DNA of 64,000 nucleotides from Distichodus sexfasciatus (Eukaryota > Chordata > Actinopteri > Characiformes > Distichodontidae). A program made the translations under genes and the position numbers. The notes under the pieces were generated by a model, which saw nothing but the letters and a program-made list of their open reading frames with translations, was not told the DNA's origin and did not search any database. The stretch is taken from positions 367,263 to 431,262 of the forward strand of contig JAVGVS010000282.1 of assembly GCA_032718565.1 (NCBI GenBank), in the 5' to 3' direction. This document shows, one piece after another, positions 44,901 to 57,300 of the stretch (positions within the stretch are counted from its first letter, which is position 1; each line of letters begins with the position of its first letter).

Positions 44901-47900
44901 TGGTGTCTATTTTTCAGCCAAGCTAGCCTCTTTGGGCGGAGTGTCCCTTTAACGTTTAACAGCCGTGCCCTTTTCCAGCAGTGTCGGATGGCGATCAGCT
45001 AAAGAGAGCGGCTCAGTTTCAGGCGTGTCGGCCACTGAAACAGAAACCCATGTGTGTAACTTTGCTCTCACGGAAGTCCGACATTTCCCTGTAAACAAGC
45101 CCTCGACCACGGTGTTAATCGTCCCGCTGACAGCCCGCTGCGCCGATTTAACCTTCCGCCGCTACTGTTTAACCCGCTCGTCCTCATTTACATCCTGCTC
45201 TTTAAAGCTTCGCCGCATTGAAGAGCTGTCTCTGAAGGCGTAGTCAATCATTACGATGTGTTTTTTTGTCCACCGTTTACATGCCTTTGCTTCTTTGCTC
45301 TGTTGTGACATTTGAGACTGATTCTCCTTTTTATGCTCCTCTGAAAAGCCATTGTTTCCCAGACCTCCCTCCTTCAAGCCGGTCTGACTCGTTTCTCCAG
45401 AATTAGCCGGCGTCAACACAGTGACATTTTACCCCGTGTCAGCTGTAAAGGACAAAGAACTTGGCCTTTGAGACTTGATATCTGCCCGGCTCGGTCTGTA
45501 GGTCTGATGTTCCACGCAGAAAAAGAAACTTATTTGTGTTAATTGTCACTAAAGTCTAAAGTAAGTCTTCAAAACATTCACGTGTAATTCACAACATTAT
45601 TTACATCATACCAGCAGCTCCAGGTGGGGCACAGTAGGTTAAGTCTAAAATAGATCTGACCTAAAGGAACTTAATCCAAGTTTCCCCTAAGGTGGCTTAG
45701 CACAAAGATCATCAGAAAATGATCTATTGCTTCATACACTGTGTCTAAGAATTAAGTTGCTAGAATAGTTTTTGATAAAATTGTCTATGGTCATGTTTAA
45801 AATGTAACTCTGAACTTTGCTGTAGGATATTTCGAGGATGTAGTTGTGAAGAAGGATTCAACATTGAATATGGGACACTATGACATTTACACTAGGAATT
45901 ATTTCTCATCTGGTTATGTTTAGTAGAGACGTTAGCTTGGGCGATATGGCCTAAAAATAGTATTGAAATATTTTTCAGCTAAATCGCGATACGCAATATA
46001 TATTGCGATATATTCTCTCTTTTTGGGGGAGAACTACAGTTCCCATAATCCCATGAGCCGCATCATAATAATGCGATGAACGTGCATCTGGAATAATATC
46101 AAGTAAACAGCTGTATTGTTAGTATCGTTATTTACCAACTAAAAGTATAAGTTTTGTCTGTAATGAAGGAGTAGATTTGACTGACCTGGAGTTTCGTGAG
46201 TAATACCGCCGACGCCCGCACCGAGCCGCGAGAAACCACACGGAACGTGTTTACACTGCGAAGAATATAATTTATATGTGCTTACACCTTTACTTCTTTT
46301 GTGCACAGAATAACAGAACCAGTGCTGTTTTTCTACGGAAGTTGTTCGCTTCCGTTTCCAATTAATGTCTCTGAAATAGCGTGGATGTTTCGTTTTGAAA
46401 ATACGGCGCTAAAGCAAAGAACTTAATGAAACAAACACACCCTGCGACTACTCTGCTCTAAAACAGTAGAATGACAGGCTGGGATAATGGATAATGCTAA
46501 GAAAACTCTCCTAGTCATTCGCTACATCACGCGTGGAACAATCCGCGGTACAACGAGTATATTCGATATATCGCCCACCCCTGGCTTGGACTCAGCATTT
46601 TTGGACTTTAGGGAATTTGGAATTTGAGGTAGGTCTTTGAAGAGGTCCTCTACCATCTGTTAGGGCCTGCATCCACCAAACACTATTTTTAGTACAAATC
46701 TTAAGAGCGTCAGCGTTCAGAGCACTAAGCACCTTCAGCGAAAACCGTGCAACTTTTAGAACAGCACTGTGCTCCTCAATGTCACTTCTCTCTTGCTAGC
46801 CAATCAAAATTGAGGAAGGGGCGGGACAGCTTTGGGAAAAAAACAAGAGACCACATCACTTTTTCTTTTTTTTTTTTTGTTCACAGGCTTTGCAGTATGT
46901 GGCTTTGAGTGTAAGATCTACAGGTTCCTGTTCTTTTATGAGCTAATGCAGTTGCCGGTCTGTGAAAAATAAGAACGTAGTCCATATTTTAATATATAAC
47001 TGGAGTTCTGTTTTTATAGCAGCTGTTCCATGTGTTATATTCCAACACCTATACACCTGATTCAGTTTGCTGATTAGAGGAAACACACCTCAGCACATGA
47101 GGACACTGTGGACTTGTGGACCATATTCTTTTAATGACATAATTGTAAAATAATATATGTGTAGTTTGCAGCTGCCAGGTGAGACTAAAATAATTTACTC
47201 CATACGATAATAAGATAATAGATAAGATCATTTACACTGAAATGTCTGAAATGTTGAAATAAACATGGTAAAGTTATAAAAGAACATTTGACTTGTATAT
47301 TTTACACAGACACACACGGAAGTGCCAGATGACGCTTTTCGTAACTTAGCAACAACAAGTGCCGAGGAACGGGCCGAGAAATCGCTCTGGAAGTGACGTT
47401 TTGACCGCTCTCGGCACAAAAAATGCGTTTGGTGAACACGGGCCCTTACTCTGCATGCGGAAATACACATTTTGGTTGAATGCCCACTTTTTGATTCTGT
47501 TCCAAACCCAACTTTGCTTGTAAACGATGAGCTGCAGAACGCTGTAAAGCTGATTCAGGTGTGGCATGCAAGATTTTTTTTTTTTTTTTTTAATAGACCA
47601 ACCGAGCTCCCTACACTACAGGAAGCAACAGGATTTAAAGTAATTTATTTTTTCATTCAGGGTAAATCATTGACTCCGTTCACTGTGTCTTTTTGAGCTC
47701 AGCCGTTTAGGCGGCTGTAACGTATAATCGAAAGTTTGCTGCATGAGTCAAATGAGAAACATTTTCCACGGACATATTAAGCCTCTGTGGCTGGGCGAAA
47801 CTGGCCACTCCAGCAGGAGAGAGGTGAAACGTTCACTGCTTCGTTCATTATTCAACAGGTTTGTGCTAAATGAGCCGATTAGGAAGAAGGTGTTGAGCAG

Positions 47901-50900
47901 AATAAAGGCTCGGTGGTCCGTGATGGTTGTTTGTAATTGTTTTATGACTGGTGCGGAATCGTATCAATCGGCTAATTTATAGCAGAGATCAATTGCTGAA
48001 CGTGCCGTAGATCCGTTATACTTCTGTAGTCAGAGAGGACCTCGTTCACCAGTATTTTCTTAGGTTGAGTACTGTACAAGGGTAGAAGTTTTGCACAGGC
48101 TAGCATGCAGTAAAATTTGTGTAAGAGTTCTATTCTTACAGATGTTTAATTTAATTCTGCAACATGAGCCGCGTTTGCCTTTGTATAGCGATTGTGGCTT
48201 TTTCGTTTGGCAGACTGGACACCATTGTATACTGTCATAATTTTGCCCATGTAATGGCAGTGTAATTTTCAGTTGCCGTTCTGGACGGCACAATACGCGG
48301 GCATGACATTTTTTCCCTCCCCGTCCTCCCGTATCATTTCTGTCTCCCGTTTTGGACTCGCGCAAACGTCGCTGGTGTGCAGTCTATTTCCAGCCATCCG
48401 TCCTCACTTAAAGACTGTCGTTAAAGAGCGTGTTTGTTTGGCCTTAAGTTGGCTGCTGTGGACCCGAGCTGACCACAGGCCCTAAAGGCCGGCGGTGGAA
48501 GAACCCGCTGACTTCCCAACAGCGCCTTTGCTGCCAGGCATTCCGGCCACGCTGGGATTTTTCGACTTTCCTGGCAGAGGCCCTCGGCGGTCCTCCTGGC
48601 TCTGCTTGGTGGTGGATTCCGTGACCCGGCTCGGCATTCGGGCCTCCTGGCGCGTCTCCATCATGTTTTACACAGCTTCCGTGCTGTCTTAAGAGCGCCG
48701 TTTGAAGAACCGGCCCACGTATTTCTTAGCTAGATCAGATCGAAAAATTCGCTTCAAATAGAATAATTCGGCGGACCCCCTGCCGTGCCTCAGTGGACCC
48801 CCTAGGGGTCGCGGTCGAAGGCAGTAAAGTTCTGTCATTATGTAAGAAGATGTTTTATTCTCAGGAATACATTCATTAGTGTGTTATGGAAAGGGAACTC
48901 TGTAGTTCATAGAGAATATAGTTCATAATAATCATGCGTATATTCCATAGACACTGGGCATCAAAATTTTTCACTTTTAAAAAAAATTAGTTCTCAAAGT
49001 TGAGACATTTAAATAATATACAGCAGTTCCACACAGTACAATTTGTGTGCTCCTCACTGTTTGTACATTCCGTTCTTATCTAAGAACAAATCTCAAATAA
49101 GAAACCTTTGGCGATTGTCAGAAACTTTGTGAAAACACTGTAAGCAGGTTTTAAGAACAAATTTCTTAAGAACGAGGCCCAATTTGTTTGTAAGTATAAA
49201 CAACCAACAGTTTAATTTATGACTTAATTTAAGAGGACAGTTTCCTCTTTCTATGGCAACCAAAGCTTAACTAGTACATATTTTCATTTGCCAATTCATA
49301 AACAGCATGACAAACTATTTCTCATCTTCTCGTGTTGATACAATCACTTGTACCTCGTCCAAAACAAAAATAAAACCCTCTGTTTCTCACACAATCTTTT
49401 CCTGAGCATATATTCCTGTCCAATGTCACCAGGTCATTTTTAGTTCCCTCTCTGCTTCAAACGTTCCGGCTCCCCTCAAAACATCTTTTGTTACGGAAGA
49501 GCCGTCCGCATTAACGATCTTGTCCTCTTCCGGCAACGTAGTGGAGACGGCGCGACGATCCGAAAATTCCAGACCCCCTGCTGAAAGCAGAGTGTCTGTA
49601 ACTCGGCCGCCGCTTTTGGATCGGGGCCCCTGAGCGGTCAGCGGCGTCCCCGGAACGCGCCCCGCGGCATCCCTGACGAAACTGAGCAACTGCAGCCCTC
49701 GTCAGCCTTTCCCATTCGGAACGCCGCCAGAGGCTCATCGCAATAATATTTAGGACGGGAAGAGTTTACTAGAGCTGGATAATTAATGTAAAATTATTCA
49801 GAAGTGACATTCACAGTTTGCATAATGATCATTTTATCGATTAGAGGTTTTGAATGCTGGTTTTGATTAATTTGATTAATTGCCCAGCTCCAAAGCGTCC
49901 CCGGATTTTCTTACCTGCGTCACGGAATAACGCTCCGTGTAACAAATACGATCGCGGGAGGATCCCGGAGTCACGATGCCGCGGCGGGAAAAGCGATACG
50001 AGTTGCAAGTTCTACGCCGAGTTGTGACGTTAGCGTGCTGTTGTCCCGGCGTTCAGCTGCTGGAAAGGGTCGAGAGGTCACTGCTCAAGAATTGTGTAGA
50101 CAGGTCACAGTTGTTTCTTCCTGCAATTAAGTTATCATTTAAGTTGGTACAAATGAGCAGTGGGAATGAAATAAAAATGCAAGATAAAAAGTGAAATTTG
50201 TGTTTTCCCTTGAATGACAAATACGTTAGATTTTTCATTAGAAAAATATATCCTAATCACAAGGACAGAAAATAAAATAATGGTTCCGTAATCGTAATTG
50301 AGGTAAAATGTTTAGTCAATCATGATATTGATTTGAGGTCATATCACACACCTCTACCACAAATTGCATTTATATTGTATTGTGAGAGTCTGTCTTATAT
50401 AATTTGTTTTTTCTTTCTTTCAGTTCTCTGTGCGAAGAACTTGTCGAAGAAAGACTTCTTCAGTAAGTAAAAACTGCAATTTGTCTGAAATTCAGCACAC
50501 AAAGCCCACTTTGCATCTATCACAGTCACTTATAATAGCCCTTTTTTATTCATTTTTCGTGTTTCTTTTGTTATTTATTTTATTTTAGATCTTATTTTTT
50601 TAAAGTAAACACACATGCACCTGTTTATGTAAACCCAGCCATGGAGAAAAATCCCGCCCCTATGGCATGCAGGTGAATGTGACTCAACAAGTTTGTCCTG
50701 CACAGAGATGCAAACCCTTGTAGTATCGTAGCCTGAGGAATGTACACAAACACACACACACACAACACTATTCCCATCATCGTTTCTCAATGATTCATTT
50801 CTAACTTCTACGTCACAAATTTGGCTTGCAATATTCAGCCTCGCTTGTGATAAATCATTTCAGCTTGTACAGCAATTTGTAGAGCAACTACTGTTTGGCC

Positions 50901-53900
50901 TGCTGTGCCTTTTTGACAAGCACACAGCGAGTGACCAAAAAATGTTATTTAAAGGGAAAAAAATGGCTTAAGATTATCTAATCAGGACCCCAGATGTCAC
51001 TTGCAATTGTTCGGTGTCACGGAGTGCGGTCAAAACAGCAAAAATTGGTGCTGCCAACACCGACTTATGCTCCTTCTACTGTTTGCACCCTGGCGACTCT
51101 ACACTGCAGCCGGGGTTTTTATAGAAATCTCCACTTTGTTTTCAAAAATAGCTAGTTTCAGTCACTGCCACCTCCGTTTACGTGTGGATGATGGGCAGAA
51201 CCGCGTAAAAATATCCGTTTTGTAAATACCCGGCTGCGTGTGTACGGGGTCTTGGTTGTGCATTTCTAGAAACTTCATTTCAGTTTCTTTGCTCATTCAT
51301 TATAATGGTATCAACGAAACTGGTATTAATGTGTGTAATATGTCATGTGCTGGTGGTCTCGTGGTCAGGACGCTCGCCTCTGTACCAAGAGGTTGTAGGT
51401 TCGAATCCTACCTCCAGCACCACCATCACTAATTCCCCAAGCAAGACCCCTTAACCCCAAGTTGTTCCAGGGAGACTGTCCCTGAAATGAGAGAAATTGA
51501 CGTGGTTCGGAGCGTCTCGAAAATGCCGTAAATTTCTATGTGGAATGTAAAGAACTTGTTTGTTTGTTTGTGCTTGCATCAGGACTGCCGGACCCCTTCG
51601 CTAAAGTGGTGGTGGACGGTTCAGGTCAATGCCACTCGACAGACACGGTCAGGAACACACTGGACCCGAAATGGAACCAGCACTATGACCTGTAAGTCAC
51701 CCGCTTCTTTGCTTCACTCTGTCCAAACACTAACAACATGTAAAAACCAATATGAAGTTTAAGCGTTGTACCTGGACTGCATGCTTCATGTCTGACATTA
51801 TGAGCATCATTAAAACATTAGTTTCGTTTTACTTGTGACTCGGTGCTTTTAATCATTTAAGCAGAAGGTCATAAAACCTGGAAAATACAGTTAAAGAGAA
51901 TATGAAGTAGCCGTCTTGAAGATAATCGCATAATCGATGCATTGTGATGCAGACGTGGATGATCCTGCATTGATGCAGATTCAGACCATAATTGATTATA
52001 TCATAATGACGTTGCTTGGTGATCTTCTGACTGAGGCGTACAAATTCTAGTTAAAAGAGCGTCCCAGTAGTAACTATGGCTCCACGTCCAATCTGTGTGC
52101 AGTATGAAGTAATGTTGAAAAATTGATGCGATGCATTGTGATATCACATAGAGATATTGCATCGAATGGAGCCGTTGACACGATATTCGAAATTGAATCA
52201 AATTGTGAGACCAGTGAAGGTTCACGTGTGTGAATTAAGTGTGGCTGTGTGTTATGAAAAGGCTCTAAAGAGTGTGTCTTCATGTTTACTGATGTCCAGA
52301 TCATTTTTGCCTTCATTTCCTGTGTGGTGCAATTAGATCACATTCCTTTAAGCTGCGAATGGTCAGTTTGGACTTTTTGGTTTGGGTTTGGGAATAGAGA
52401 GTCTGTGGTCATTTTTCTGGACTGATTCTGAACTGCTTACGTTCTCCAACTCGACCAGTCAAGTGTGATTACTAATGGTTCTGTTAAGTGTCAGATTACT
52501 GCTTAAAGCTGGCTGTCTAATCACAATTTGGATCTGACTTTATTGAGATTGCAAGTCAGATGTGTAGTCTGATGTAGTTGATAAATACGCTGAAATGCAA
52601 TGGTTCTATTAATTGCAAGCTGAATTATGAATTGCTGTGTTAATGCTTCTGTATGAATTGCGGTGTTCTTTCAAGCAGCTTTTTCAGCGCTTCCTTCTAA
52701 GAAGCGCGAGTCCAAGTCATATGATACCGAGACTCGGCTGTAGCAGTACTGTGCGGCTCAGTCGACGCGTTCCTGCGTCTGGTAGGGAAACATTCTTTTA
52801 CTCAGGCCGTCGTGCCGTAATCGAATATGGAAGAGGGAAGTTTTCAGCAGCTGTTGCTGTTCAGGACTCGTGTTTATTAAGCGTGGTCTGGATGTTCTCA
52901 GAGTTCAGACTCGAACAAGCTTTCACTGAATTCCTGTGAGGACCCAAAGGCCCTGCTGGATACACACCAGCCAGGGACAGAAAAAACACAAACTGCTGCG
53001 CTCTCTCCCTCACTTCTCTCTCAATCTCTCTCTTTATTAAGTCATTGAGAGCAGATCGGTTCTGGCAGTGTGTTTTTGCAACATGGAGTTACATCACAGT
53101 CGAGGTTGAAGAAAACAGCGGCTGTGGGATGGGGTAGAGATGTAACGTTAAAGGGACAGGGACGGAGGGGGGGGCGGTGTGTGTGGGTGTGTGTGTTACG
53201 GTCACTGCTGCATAGGTTAGTGAAGGAAGGAAGTACAGCAATCCCAGAGAAGTTTGTGTTGTCTGCCAGATACACACTCACATCCGCTTGGCGTTTTCTT
53301 GAAGTGTGTTTTGGTGTGTCGCTTTAAGGCCAGGAAAGATGATTCATGTTTATCTATTTACATATGTTTTTCTTTCTCACTGTGTGTCATATAAGTATGG
53401 CTTTGTAGATATTTTTGATGTTTGTGAATGTGGAATTTTTTTTGCCTCTATTTACTGTAATTTTGGATTTGTTGTAAAGTGTTCCAGCCCTTTACGGGTA
53501 TACCGGAAGCCTCACGGTCAAGTGAATAATAATGACTCAACAAAACAAAACTGCAACAACTACGTGAAGATGAGACAGCTGACGCGTTCGCTTGTTCCTT
53601 GCTGTTTTCTGATCTCCTACTGTGATACGGTCATAAGGCTGGTCTCTGTTTGCAGGCTAATGCTGCTGATTAATTGCGAATTGCGTGTTTGAAGTTCTGT
53701 TTTGTGCACGTCTGTCGGTAAAGTTGTTCAATATTTTCTTACGTTTTTTCTTAAGCAGGTTAAATAGAATTTACGTTCTCTTCACCGTTTGTAGATTCTG
53801 TTGTTTCTTGAAAACAAATGTCATGCAAGAAGTCATTGGTGAATGCCAGAATCTTGGTGAAAGGTTTGAAGAACAAATTTCTTCTTAAGAGTGGTTGGCT

Positions 53901-54358
53901 CAATAACCCGTCTCCTTCTCCCTCTCTCACACAAGGTACATTGGAAAACTGGACTCCATCACCATCAGCGTGTGGAACCATAAGAAGATTCATAAGAAGC
54001 AGGGGGCGGGGTTTCTGGGCTGCGTCCGCCTCCTTTCCAACGTCATCAACCGCCTCAAGGACACTGGCTGTAAGTGTCGGTGTGTGTGTGTGTGTGTGTG
54101 TCTCTGTCGGGGGTGTGTGTGTGTTCGGTTGGACCAAACCAGGTTCCGTATATAACTTTAAAAGAAGCACTGGCGTCTTTAGTGTTTGGACACACCTGAC
54201 CTTTGCTATTATTCATATCAGACTCATTGTGATTCGCACACACACACACACACACACACAGTAGCCTCAGTAGTCATCTCCGCTGAGTATCTCTGGGGAC
54301 ACGCAAGAATAATGGTGCCAGTCTGACTGGCTCAGAGAGAGACACAATGAAGAAGAGA

Positions 54359-54394
<36 letters not shown>

Positions 54395-57300
54395 GTAAGG
54401 TGTTTATTGTCAAGCAAACAAGACAGTTAGGCCATGAAACTCTTACTTCTCATTCTCTCTCTACAGCAGAGTAACACAGTATAAGCATGTAAGCAAAAAA
54501 ATGACGCAACAATGCTCAAAATGAACATGAATTTCAAAAAATTGCATAGAATTGCAGTATATGGGGAAAAATTGCCTGTACATAGACCTATAGACTCCAG
54601 ACTGATGATGATGATGACGATGATGATGATTAGAAGAATTTGTCAAGCAAACAAGACAGATAGACCATGAAACTCTTTTGACTTTTGAATCACACAAAAT
54701 AAAGAAAAAAACGACACTAATGCTCAAAATGAGGAGGTACACAAAAAAGAGGAAAATTGCATCGAATTGCAAAATGCAGTGGAGGTTCCTGATTGGAACA
54801 CAGTGGATTGACCGTATAGTCAGACCCTCCAGGATGATGTGATTGCAACTATGAATGCAAATTCAGCCAATGCCCACAAATACAGTGCAATTTTGACCAA
54901 TTACCGCAATTTTTCCGCAATTTTTGACCAGTCATGGTCGTTTCCTGCAAAATGTTGAGTCACTTTCTTGTTACATTTAGAAGATGCAATAAATCTGTAA
55001 TAAAAACGCCCCCATTTACCTTCAAAAATAACAAAAATTACTAATGGTTAATAAAAATAATAGTGGTTTTGTTCCTTTCGTTTAAATTAATTGTTAAAAT
55101 CATTATAAAGGGGGATAAAGTCGCACATTTTTCCCCAACTTAGACTTTATAGCAAAAAAAACACCGCAACTTTCAACACTACGTTTGAGAAAACCTGCAG
55201 CGAAATCTCAAAAACAGGCCTCCGAAATCCTGAATTGACTGTACAGTTACAGACAGAGAAGTAGGCTTGATGTACAGACAGATGCAGAGTCACACTGTGC
55301 ACAAACAGTGACAAACATGGAGGAACCGACAGACAGAAGGAGGTATGTGGTGGAGAGAAAGAGTCCCACTGTGTCTGTGTTCGCAAATGAGTGTGTAGAG
55401 AAGATGCAGAGGAAATAATGTGAGACTAGTCTCACATACAGAGAGTGAGTAAATGAAGTCTATGCAGTAATGCGGAATGCAGCGTTGAAGAGAGCTGAAG
55501 AAGAGCACTTTTTTGGTCTTCCTCACAAGCTTTGGGTTAGTGCAGTGTGGCGGTGAAGTGAGTGAGTCTGCGGAAGCTCGTCTCGCCACAAATCCACATA
55601 GAGCTCTTCAGCAGCGACACTTTGTCTCCAGTAACACTCTCTCGCTCGCTCGCGCTTCCTCTCTGTCTGTCTGTCTCTCTCTGTCGCTCTCTGCACAAGT
55701 CTGTCACCAGAAAGGGAAAACCGCAGTATTGTGTGTCTGGCTCATGTTGTGTGTGCTGCACTTAAAACATATCATGTGGTGTTGTGGTCACAAACAGCTT
55801 TCTCCTTCACTTAACACACTTGGTGTTATTGATGAGTGAGGTTTTGTCACTGGGTTCATTTATTCTGATTTATTCATGTGAAAATTGTTTTTTAAATACT
55901 AACAGATCAGAAACTGGACCTGAACAAACTGGGGCCTAACGATAACGACACCATCAGAGGACAGATAGTGGGTGAGTAGAACGCACTTGCACAATTCTGA
56001 AATGGAGTTTTAAATTCCTGTTCCAGTTGTAGGTCAGCTGCTTCTGAAGAACGGCTGAAGTTTGTGACGTGTGTGTGTGTGTGTGTGTGTAGTGAGTTTG
56101 CAGTCCAGAGATAGAATAGGAACCGGAGGCCCCTTGGTGGACTGCAGCCGTCTGTTTGACAACGATCTACCCGATGGGTTTGTTCTAAAGTTACTTTACC
56201 TTCACCAGCTCCCATATTTCATTGCGCTGCGTATGACATTTGATGTGATCTTATTTATTGTGTGTGTTTTAGCTGGGAGGAGAGAAGAACAGCAACAGGG
56301 CGGATTCAGTATCTCAATCACATCACAAGGACTACACAGTGGGAGAGACCAACCAGGTTCAGAGAAATCATCTTTTTCCCCTCCCTTTCCCCCCTGGCTC
56401 CCTCCGTCTCTCTATCTCTGCCCACTCCCTCCATCTCCCCTCCCTCGCTCCCTCTTCTTCCCTGCATCCCCCCTCCCTCGCTCCCTCCATCTCCCCCTCC
56501 CTCGCGCCCTGCGTCTCCGCTCTCCGCGTCTCCGCTCCCTCGCTCCCCGCGTCTCCGCTCCCTCGCTCCCCGCGTCTCCGCTCCCTCGCTCCCCGCGTCT
56601 CCCCTCCCTCGCTCCCTCCGTTTCGCACTCTTGCTTCGCTTCGTCTCTCCTCACTCTCTCCGTCCATCTCCTCAATGCTCTGTCTATCTTCCTCAGTCTC
56701 CCCCGCTCCCTCCATTACCACCTCGCTCCATTCATCTCCTCTCGCTCCCTCCGTCTTCCCCACCACTTCCTCAGCCTCGCCCTTCTGCCCCTGCTCTCTC
56801 CATCTACCCCAACTCCCTCTGTCTCGTCCGCTCTCTCCATCTCCCTCCATTCTGTCTGCTCTCCCCCTCGCTCCCTGCTTCTCTCTCTGACACCCGTCTC
56901 TTTCTTAATCCCATCTCGCTCCCTCAGCCTCTCATATCACCCTTTGTCAGTTGAACCAGTCTCGGCTGCTCACCACACGCACCTACACACTTTCCAGTTC
57001 CATTACATTTCTGTCTCTCTCTCTCTCTCTCTCTCTCCCCTGCTGTGTTTACAGGCCTGCGTCTGAGTATACGGCCCCCGGCCGGCCCTTCAGCTGTGTG
57101 CTGGACGAGAACACGCCCATACTGAGCCCCAACGGGGCCACCAGCGTCCCACCCAGTGACCCCAGAGCTCAGGAGAGGCGTGTTCGCTCCCAGAGACACA
57201 GAAACTACATGAGCAGAACACACCTGCATTCAGCTCCAGATTTACCCGAGGGATACGGTTAGCGCACACGCACACGCACACACACACACGCACACACACA

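Larger units (their letters stand above)
24742..50423. other. smurf2 intron 1 (25.7 kb)
   Basis: Listed elements account for roughly half: SINE family A (26682, 27697, 33357, 37924, 38299), SINE family C (36038), hAT MITEs (28774, 33509, 36543, 44096, 45937), Harbinger MITEs (31162, 46663) and TA-flanked MITEs (30238, 40047). The rest is AT-rich unique-looking sequence with scattered (CT)n, (GT)n and (CA)n tracts. No internal exon or antisense gene could be supported. Confidence 0.6.
54070..55905. other. smurf2 intron 4
   Basis: (GT)n at 54078-54098, (CA)n at 54237-54260, a locally duplicated GAT-repeat block (54361-54785) and a MITE (54821-55245). The rest is unassigned. Confidence 0.6.

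Noticed and set aside
49426..49738. Reverse-strand open frames in the CpG-rich block
   Set aside because: GC-rich sequence has few stops by composition. No domain, no acceptor or donor in phase, and no start context.
51343..51417. tRNA gene
   Set aside because: The anticodon stem-loop is not canonical and the sequence continues into a SINE body shared with 36038-36213.
53089..53281. Frames with His-Thr repeats
   Set aside because: They translate CA/GT microsatellite sequence.
56071..57066. 331-codon frame in the smurf2 region
   Set aside because: It reads part of exon 6, switches frame at exon 7 and then runs through the CT-rich intron. The correct smurf2 exons are defined by splice phase.
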